Shown here piece by piece: positions 58,795-64,000 of a stretch of DNA of 64,000 bases. This DNA comes from Bisbaumannia salifodinae (lineage in GTDB: Bacteria; Pseudomonadota; Gammaproteobacteria; Pseudomonadales; Halomonadaceae): assembly GCF_039522585.1 (NCBI RefSeq), contig NZ_BAAADR010000002.1; one strand, written 5' to 3'. A model generated the notes under the pieces. The model did no database searches. It saw nothing but the letters and a program-made list of their open reading frames with translations, and was not told the DNA's origin. The position numbers were made by a program, and so were the translations under genes. How positions within the stretch are numbered: the stretch's first letter is position 1; each line of letters starts with the position of its first letter.

Positions 58795-60372
58795 GTGAGC
58801 GAGACCCTGATCCAGGCCCTGCAGGACCCGGCCTGCTACGACCATGACGTCACGAGCGTCGAGGTCCACGAGACGCATATCTCGTGGATCCTGCTCACCG
58901 GTGACTACGCCTACAAGATCAAGAAGCCGCTGGAATTCGGCAGCTTCCTCGACTTCTCGACCCTGGCGCAGCGCCGCCGGCTCTGCGAACAGGAGGTGCG
59001 TCTCAACCGGCGCCTGGCGCCCAGCCTCTACCTGGCGGCGGTGCCCATCTCCGGTACCCCGGAGGCGCCGCGGGTCAACGATGCCAGCGCGCCCTTCGAG
59101 TACGCGGTGAAGATGCGCCAGTTCAGCAATCGCCACCTGTTCAGCACCCTCCAGGCGGAGGGCAGCCTCTCCCTGGAGCTGATCGACGACCTGATCGATC
59201 AGCTGGTGGAATTCCACGAGAGCGCCGCGCGCATCGCCCCGGACAATCCCCTGGGCGGGGCCGAGGCCACCGCCGAGATCCTCGCCCGGGAGTTCACCCT
59301 GATCGCCCCACGCTTGCCGGGGGAGGCCCGCCTGACTCGCCTGGAGCGACTCCAGGCCCTGGTCGAGGAGACTCAGGCGCGCCTGGCGCCGGTCCTGACC
59401 GAGCGCCATGCTCAGGGTTTCGTGCGCGAGACTCACGGCGATATCCACCTGGGCAACGCGGTGCAGCACCGGGGGCGGGCGCTGCTCTTCGACGGCATCG
59501 AGTTCAACGATGCGCTGCGCTGGAGCGACGTGGGCTGTGACCTGGCCTTCCTGCTGATGGACCTGGAGGCCCGGGACGAGCGCGCCCTGGCTCACCATGC
59601 CCTGAATCGCTACCTGGAGCTCTCCGGCGACTACGGCCTGGTCAGGGCCCTGGGCTATTACAAGCTCTACCGGGCCCTGGTACGGGTCAAGGTGGCGGCG
59701 CTGCGTCTGGAACAGGTCGGCGGCGACGAGCGCGAGGCGATACTGACCGAAATCGATCACTACCTGGGCCTGGCCGAGGACTATGCGGAGTTCCGCTTTC
59801 CCTACCTGGTGCTGGGGGCCGGGGTCTCCGGTAGCGGCAAGAGTCGCTTCACCGGCGAGATGGTGCGCCGCCTGGGCGCGGTGCGGCTGCGCTCCGACGT
59901 GGAGCGCAAGCGCCTCTATGGCTTCGCGCCCCTGGCCGATAGCCGCGGCAGTGATGTGGATATCTATGCCCCCGAGGCCAGCCGGCGTACCTACCAGCGC
60001 CTGGCCCGGTTGACCGGCACCCTGCTGGAGGCGGGCCTGCCGGTGTGCATCGATGCCACCTGCCTGGCCCGCTGGCAGCGGGACCTGCTGAGCCACGAGG
60101 CGGAGGCCCGCGGCCTGCCGCAGCTGATCGTCAGCTTCGAGGCCGACGAGGCGACCCTGCGGCGGCGCATCGAGAAGCGCACCCGCCGCGGCGGCGATCC
60201 CTCCGAGGCGGGCCTGGCGGTGCTGGAGCGGCAGCTGGCCGCCCGGGAGCCCTTCGCCGAGGAGGAGCGTTGCCATCTGGTGCATCTGGATACCACGGCC
60301 CCGGACGCCAGCGAGGTCCTGGTTGGCCTGATTCGCCAACATATGGGTCATGCGGTAGGCGAGGTCGATTGA
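58795..60372 (+). CDS. Fusion of aminoglycoside-phosphotransferase-like kinase and AAA (P-loop) ATPase
   Basis: The 525-residue protein has two parts. Residues about 1-330 are kinase-like: 'KIKKPLEFGSFLDFSTLAQR', then 'ETHGDIHLGNAVQ' (an HGDxHxGN catalytic loop) and 'FDGIEFNDALRWSDVGCDLA' with the metal-binding Asp. Residues about 340-525 form a zeta-toxin/PNK-like P-loop domain with 'GAGVSGSGKSRFTGEMVRRL'. Such bifunctional proteins are known in proteobacteria, but their substrates are unknown. The start is GTG at 58795, with AGGAGG about eight bases upstream. Its C-terminal codons have an echo downstream. Confidence 0.87.
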   Translation: MSETLIQALQDPACYDHDVTSVEVHETHISWILLTGDYAYKIKKPLEFGSFLDFSTLAQRRRLCEQEVRLNRRLAPSLYLAAVPISGTPEAPRVNDASAPFEYAVKMRQFSNRHLFSTLQAEGSLSLELIDDLIDQLVEFHESAARIAPDNPLGGAEATAEILAREFTLIAPRLPGEARLTRLERLQALVEETQARLAPVLTERHAQGFVRETHGDIHLGNAVQHRGRALLFDGIEFNDALRWSDVGCDLAFLLMDLEARDERALAHHALNRYLELSGDYGLVRALGYYKLYRALVRVKVAALRLEQVGGDEREAILTEIDHYLGLAEDYAEFRFPYLVLGAGVSGSGKSRFTGEMVRRLGAVRLRSDVERKRLYGFAPLADSRGSDVDIYAPEASRRTYQRLARLTGTLLEAGLPVCIDATCLARWQRDLLSHEAEARGLPQLIVSFEADEATLRRRIEKRTRRGGDPSEAGLAVLERQLAAREPFAEEERCHLVHLDTTAPDASEVLVGLIRQHMGHAVGEVD

Positions 60373-60390
60373 CCTATTTCACTCGCTGGC

Positions 60391-60468
60391 ATGATGCCAG
60401 CGGCGATAGAGCGGGTCGTCAGCCTGATCCGCCAACCTATGGGCCAGGCGGTGGGCGGAATAAATTAA
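60391..60468 (+). repeat. Echo of the 3' end of the kinase/ATPase fusion gene
   Basis: A 25-codon open frame runs from ATG at 60391 to TAA at 60468. It reads 'SLIRQPMGQAVGGIN' at its end, while the gene ends 'GLIRQHMGHAVGEVD'. Over 36 bases (60326-60361 vs 60422-60457) 31 are identical, with synonymous changes at Ile, Gly and Val. A palindrome (CGCTGGCATGATGCCAGCG, 60384-60402) spans its beginning. It is in a good position to be a displaced older tail. Confidence 0.85.
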
Positions 60469-60487
60469 GCGGTATGAGGAGTATTTA

Positions 60488-61087
60488 ATGAGCGAGCCCC
60501 AGACCCTGGTACTGGCCAGCGGTAATGCCGGCAAGCTGCGCGAGTTCGAGGCGCTGCTGGCGCCGCTGGGCTTTCGCGTCTGTCCCCAGGCCGACTTCGG
60601 GGTCCCCGAGGTGGAGGAGACCGGGCTGACCTTCGTGGAGAATGCCCTGCTCAAGGCCCGGGAGGCGTGTCGCCTCAGCGGCCTGCCGGCCCTGGCCGAC
60701 GACTCGGGCCTGGAGGTGGATGCCCTCAAGGGCGCCCCGGGCATCTACTCGGCCCGTTTCGCCGGCGAGCCGAAGAGCGACGAACGCAATAACCGCAAGC
60801 TGCTGGAGGCCCTGGCGGAGGTGCCGGAGGGCCAGCGCAGCGGCCGCTACTGGTGCGTGCTGGTCTATCTGCGCCACGCCGAGGACCCGGTGCCGCTGAT
60901 CGTCCAGGCCAGTTGGGAGGGGGAGATCCTGGCCCACCCCCGGGGCGAGGGAGGCTTCGGCTATGATCCGCTGTTCTGGCCCCGGGGCGCCGGCATGAGC
61001 GCCGCCGAGCTCTCCGCCGAGGAGAAGAATCGCCTGAGTCACCGCGGCCGTGCCATGGCCGAGCTGGTGGAGCGGTTGCGGGCATGA
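60488..61087 (+). CDS. rdgB: XTP/dITP diphosphatase RdgB
   Basis: The 199-residue house-cleaning pyrophosphatase removes non-canonical purine triphosphates such as dITP and XTP. It carries the Ham1-family motifs 'LVLASGNAGKLREFEALLAP', 'LADDSGLEVDALKGAPGIYS' and 'EGGFGYDPLFWP' with the metal and base-binding residues. The ATG at 60488 lies 19 bases after the echo of the upstream gene, so its leader is built on repeated DNA. hemW overlaps its stop (ATGA). Confidence 0.95.
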   Translation: MSEPQTLVLASGNAGKLREFEALLAPLGFRVCPQADFGVPEVEETGLTFVENALLKAREACRLSGLPALADDSGLEVDALKGAPGIYSARFAGEPKSDERNNRKLLEALAEVPEGQRSGRYWCVLVYLRHAEDPVPLIVQASWEGEILAHPRGEGGFGYDPLFWPRGAGMSAAELSAEEKNRLSHRGRAMAELVERLRA

Positions 61088-62256
61088 ATCGTCCCCTGCC
61101 GCCCCTGTCGCTTTATCTGCACGTGCCCTGGTGCGTGCGCAAGTGCCCCTACTGCGACTTCAACTCCCACGGGATCGACGCCGGGGCGAGCCTGCCCGAG
61201 GGCGACTACCTGGCCGCGGTGCTGGCCGACCTGGAAGCGGACCTGCCCCGGGTCGAGGGACGCGAGCTGGTCAGCGTCTTTATCGGCGGTGGCACCCCCA
61301 GCCTGATGGCGGCGGACTTCTACCGGGGCTTCCTGTCCCGCCTGGGCGAGGCGCTGCCCTGGGCCGCGGATATCGAGATCACCCTGGAGGCCAATCCCGG
61401 CACCTTCGAGCAGGCGCGCTTCGCCGCCTATCGCGAGGCGGGTATCAATCGCCTCTCCCTGGGGGTGCAGAGCTTCCAGGACGCCCAGCTCCAGGCCCTG
61501 GGGCGGATCCATGGCGGCGCCGAGGCCGAGCGGGCGGTGAGGGAGGCGCGTTCGGCCGGCTTCGATAACCTCAATATCGACCTGATGCATGGCCTGCCGG
61601 GGCAGAGCCCCGACCTGGCCCTCGAGGATATCGAGCGGGCCCTGGCGCTCTCGCCCAGTCACCTCTCCTGGTATCAGCTGACCCTGGAGCCCAATACCGA
61701 ATTCCACTCGCGGCCGCCGGTGTTGCCGGAGGAGGAGGCGCTGTGGGCGATTCAGGATGCCGGCCATGCCCGCCTGGAGGCCGCCGGCCTCGCCCGCTAC
61801 GAGATCTCCGCCTATGCGCGTCCCGGACGCCGAGCCCGGCATAACCTCAACTACTGGCGCTTCGGCGACTACCTGGGGATCGGCGCCGGCGCCCATGGCA
61901 AGCTGAGCCACAGGGACCCCGAGGACGGCAGCCTGATCATCGAGCGGCGCTGGAAGAGCCGCCAGCCCGAGGCCTATCTGCGTCGTCGCGAGGATCCCCG
62001 GGGCTTCATCGCCGGTCATCGCCGTATCGACGCCGAGGAGTTGCCCCTGGAGTTCGCCATGAATGCCTTGCGCCTCACCGAGGGGGTACCCATGGCACTT
62101 TGGGAGGCGCATAGTGGTCTATCTCGGGCGACCCTGGAGGCGCGCCTGGTGCGGGCCCGCAATCTTGGACTTCTCGTGGAAGATGACGCCCGCCTGCAAG
62201 CCTCGCCTCAGGGTCTATTATTCTTGAATGAGCTGTTGGCTTCCCTAGAGGAGTGA
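61084..62256 (+). CDS. hemW: Radical SAM family haem chaperone HemW
   Basis: The 390-residue protein has the radical-SAM cluster motif 'VPWCVRKCPYCDFNSHG' (CxxxCxxC), followed by 'VFIGGGTPSLMAADFYRGFL' and 'GVQSFQDAQLQALGRIHGG'. Its short length (about 380-400) points to HemW, a haem-delivery protein, and not to the coproporphyrinogen dehydrogenase HemN (about 455). It overlaps rdgB by four bases, a link conserved in many proteobacteria. Confidence 0.94.
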   Translation: MNRPLPPLSLYLHVPWCVRKCPYCDFNSHGIDAGASLPEGDYLAAVLADLEADLPRVEGRELVSVFIGGGTPSLMAADFYRGFLSRLGEALPWAADIEITLEANPGTFEQARFAAYREAGINRLSLGVQSFQDAQLQALGRIHGGAEAERAVREARSAGFDNLNIDLMHGLPGQSPDLALEDIERALALSPSHLSWYQLTLEPNTEFHSRPPVLPEEEALWAIQDAGHARLEAAGLARYEISAYARPGRRARHNLNYWRFGDYLGIGAGAHGKLSHRDPEDGSLIIERRWKSRQPEAYLRRREDPRGFIAGHRRIDAEELPLEFAMNALRLTEGVPMALWEAHSGLSRATLEARLVRARNLGLLVEDDARLQASPQGLLFLNELLASLEE

Positions 62257-62291
62257 TCGGCAGCCATTCCACGACGTTTAGGAGTTACGTT

Positions 62292-62966
62292 ATGCCCAAG
62301 ATGCTTCGTTTGGCCTATCCCCTGGCAGCCGGACTGCTGCTGGTGGGCTGTGCCACCACCGATCCCTACGGTTCTCAGACCGATCGTAATCGCACCCTGA
62401 GCGGTGCCGGTATCGGTGCCGCCGTGGGGGCCGCGGCCGGGGCCCTGAGCGGTAGCGGCAGCACCAGCCGCCGCGATCGTGCCCTGATCGGTGCCGCCGT
62501 GGGGGCCGCCGCCGGGGCCGGGGTCGGCGCCTATATGGACCGCCAGGAGGCGCAACTGCGTCAGAGCATGGAGGGCACCGGTATCGAGGTGGATCGCCGC
62601 GGCGACGACATCATCCTCAATATGCCCAGCAGCGTGACCTTCGGTTTCGACTCCAGCGAGCTGACCCCGACCGCCCGCTCCGCCCTCAACGATGTTTCCC
62701 AGGTGCTGCGCGACTTCCCCGATACCCGGGTGAATATCGCCGGCCATACCGACAGTACCGGGGACGATCGCTACAACCAGGGGCTCTCCGAGCGCCGTGC
62801 CCAATCGGTGGGCAACTACCTGGCCCAGAGCGGTGTTCCCATGCATCGCCTCAACATGATGGGCTATGGCGAGACCATGCCGGTGGCCAGCAACGCCTCC
62901 GAGCAGGGCCGCGCCCAGAATCGCCGCGTCGAGATCACCCTGAGCCCGATACAGCAACAGATGTAA
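62292..62966 (+). CDS. OmpA-family outer-membrane lipoprotein with glycine zippers (YiaD-like)
   Basis: The 224-residue protein has a lipoprotein signal with lipobox 'AAGLLLVGCATTDPYG', then two glycine-zipper stretches ('GAGIGAAVGAAAGALSGSGS' and 'LIGAAVGAAAGAGVGAYMD'), and a C-terminal OmpA domain with peptidoglycan-binding residues in 'RVNIAGHTDSTGDDRYNQGL' and 'SERRAQSVGNYLAQSGVP'. The ATG at 62292, with GGAG upstream, starts the signal peptide. It likely tethers the outer membrane to the wall. A terminator follows. Confidence 0.9.
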   Translation: MPKMLRLAYPLAAGLLLVGCATTDPYGSQTDRNRTLSGAGIGAAVGAAAGALSGSGSTSRRDRALIGAAVGAAAGAGVGAYMDRQEAQLRQSMEGTGIEVDRRGDDIILNMPSSVTFGFDSSELTPTARSALNDVSQVLRDFPDTRVNIAGHTDSTGDDRYNQGLSERRAQSVGNYLAQSGVPMHRLNMMGYGETMPVASNASEQGRAQNRRVEITLSPIQQQM

Positions 62967-62988
62967 GCCCGCTGTCGATCGGCATCCC

Positions 62989-63020
62989 GGCCCACGGAAG
63001 CGATTCCGTGGGCCTTTTCT
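62989..63020 (+). terminator. Terminator after the OmpA lipoprotein gene
   Basis: GGCCCACGGAA (62989-62999), a 4-base loop and TTCCGTGGGCC (63004-63014) followed by TTTTCTT form a clear Rho-independent terminator, 23 bases after the stop and just upstream of rlmJ. Confidence 0.93.
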
Positions 63021-63031
63021 TGGAAACCGCC

Positions 63032-63871
63032 ATGCTCGCCTACCAACACGCCTATCACGCCGGCAACTTCGCCGATGTGCACAAGCATCTGACCCTGGTT
63101 ACGCTTCGGGAGTATCTTTTACGTAAAGATTCTCCAGTTACGTATGTGGATACCCATGCCGGCCGGGGGCTCTACCCACTCCAGGCCGAGGAGGCCCGCA
63201 AGCTCCAGGAGCACCGCGAGGGGGTCGAGCCGGTATGGCGCGCCCGTAGCGCCGCCTCGGGGGCCCTCGAGGCGTGGCTGGAGCGGCTCGCCACGGCTCA
63301 GCCCGGCGCCGGGCTGACTCACTACCCCGGTTCGCCCTGGTGGCTCGCCGAGGGGCTCCGCGAGCAGGATCGCCTGAGCCTCTTCGAGCTGCATCCCGGC
63401 GAGTTTGCCCACCTGGACGAGCGCATCGAGGATGCGCGGATTCGCCATGTGCATGGGGATGGCCTGGCGGGACTGCGTCGCATGCTGCCAGTGGCTACGC
63501 CAAGGCTCTGTGTGCTGATCGACCCCAGCTACGAGCTCAAGGAGGAGTACCGCGAGCTGGTCTCGACCCTGGCCTGGGTGGGGCGCAAGGCGCGGCATGC
63601 GGTGGTGGCGGTGTGGTATCCACTGCTGCCGGCGGGGCGTCATCGGGAGCTGCTGGAGGGGCTCAAGGGGAGCGGCCTGCGCAAGGTATGGCGCAGCGAG
63701 GTGCGTCTCAGGGAGCCGGGGGCGGAACGCCACGGCATGTATGGCAGCGGCATGCTGGTGCTCAACCCGCCCTGGGGACTGGAGCAGGCGGTGGAGGAGG
63801 CGATGAGCCAGGTCACCGCCATCTGGGGGGCCCCGGCCCGCCACCAGGCGGACTGGTGGCTACCGGAATAA
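63032..63871 (+). CDS. rlmJ: 23S rRNA (adenine2030-N6)-methyltransferase RlmJ
   Basis: The 279-residue enzyme methylates A2030 of 23S rRNA. Family features are the start 'MLAYQHAYHAGNFADVHKHL', the SAM-binding 'VTYVDTHAGRGLYPL', and 'LIDPSYELKEEY' (DPPY-like catalytic motif, here DPSY). 'SGMLVLNPPWGLEQAVEEA' is also typical. The ATG at 63032 lies 12 bases after the preceding terminator's T-run, so the promoter must overlap the OmpA gene end or there is leaky readthrough. Confidence 0.93.
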   Translation: MLAYQHAYHAGNFADVHKHLTLVTLREYLLRKDSPVTYVDTHAGRGLYPLQAEEARKLQEHREGVEPVWRARSAASGALEAWLERLATAQPGAGLTHYPGSPWWLAEGLREQDRLSLFELHPGEFAHLDERIEDARIRHVHGDGLAGLRRMLPVATPRLCVLIDPSYELKEEYRELVSTLAWVGRKARHAVVAVWYPLLPAGRHRELLEGLKGSGLRKVWRSEVRLREPGAERHGMYGSGMLVLNPPWGLEQAVEEAMSQVTAIWGAPARHQADWWLPE

Positions 63872-63904
63872 CCAAGATGTAAGCGCTTACTTACCGGCGG
63901 GGCG

Positions 63905-63932
63905 CTGTCGAAGATCTCGCCCAGCAGCGGTC
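63905..63932 (-). repeat. Echo of an mnmE 3' segment
   Basis: Reading leftward, 28 bases encode PLLGEIFDS and match 26 of 28 bases with the real gene segment at 63973-64000 (PLLGEIFGS). The gene continues FCIGK and stop; the echo continues differently. The 21-base spacer starts TTTATAGCG. More of the echo may match mnmE beyond the window edge. Confidence 0.8.
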
Positions 63933-63953
63933 TTTATAGCGACGGCGCGATGG

Positions 63954-64000
63954 TCACTTGCCGATACAGAAACTGCCGAAGATCTCGCCCAGGAGCGGTC
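63954..64000 (-). CDS. mnmE: tRNA modification GTPase MnmE, C-terminal end only
   Basis: The last codons, read leftward, are PLLGEIFGSFCIGK and TGA (63954-63956). The ending 'EIFGSFCIGK' is the canonical C-terminus of MnmE (TrmE), whose final cysteine is functionally important. MnmE is the partner of MnmG. In other bacteria the mnmE 3' end is a target for SGI1-type islands. Only 15 codons are in the window, so the rest of the gene lies to the right. Confidence 0.9.
   Translation of the reverse strand, partial: PLLGEIFGSFCIGK

Overview
The window reads as a stretch of a gammaproteobacterial chromosome, most likely from Halomonadaceae (Halomonas or a close relative). The evidence is the high GC content, the protein sequences, and a gene order close to that around the Pseudomonas/Halomonas origin: rpoZ-spoT-ridA, oxyR-recG, hupB, rubredoxin reductase, ubiC-ubiA, phoB-phoR, pst operon, uvrD, glmS/glmU, the atp operon, parAB-rsmG-mnmG. 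The taxon is inferred from remembered synteny and protein character, not from a search. I saw no rRNA, tRNA, CRISPR array, prophage or complete insertion sequence.

Layout. 0-8.2 kb: end of gmk (probable), rpoZ, spoT, ridA, thpR, a PagL-type lipid A deacylase, a YeeZ-like epimerase, oxyR and recG. 8.2-11.8 kb: a heptamer tandem repeat, a small conserved protein, hupB, rubredoxin reductase, ubiC and ubiA. 11.8-20.9 kb: a complete phosphate-starvation module (phoBR facing phoU-pstBAC and a PstS-like gene) with Pho boxes before phoB and pstC, and cysZ lodged between the two halves. 21-28 kb: thioesterase, an orphan TRAP binding protein, uvrD, hexR, a 65-residue small protein and an NSS symporter. 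28.4-37.1 kb: DUF72 protein, glmS, a DeoR regulator, glmU, apbE, uppP, mgtE. 37.4-49 kb: the full atp operon (atpIBEFHAGDC), parB, parA, rsmG, mnmG. 49.0-49.45 kb: the probable replication origin. 49.5-64 kb: a polar amino-acid ABC transporter, erpA, argC, a CLC protein, hemJ, thiD, thiE, hemL, a kinase/ATPase fusion, rdgB, hemW, an OmpA lipoprotein, rlmJ and the last codons of mnmE. From about 13.9 kb to the origin most genes run leftward, and from 53.7 to 63.9 kb they run rightward, as expected if replication starts near 49.2 kb.

The most unusual signal is not a gene. At five unrelated genes (phoR, the TRAP dctP gene, glmS, the kinase/ATPase fusion and mnmE) the last codons are repeated once to three times just downstream of the stop codon. 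In four of the five the copy keeps the reading frame and has its own stop. In the two best-conserved copies (dctP and glmS) the aligned codons differ almost only at synonymous positions. I call these gene-tail echoes. The pattern suggests the copies diverged as coding sequence before being placed there, for example as old 3' ends displaced by integrating elements or by recombination with DNA of a related species. glmS and mnmE 3' ends are known integration targets (Tn7; SGI1-type islands). Other points of interest are a dispersed intergenic repeat of about 130 bp in three copies, a trio of DnaA boxes before hemL, a 48-bp nested dyad upstream of mgtE, and large extra extracytoplasmic domains in PstA and PstC.
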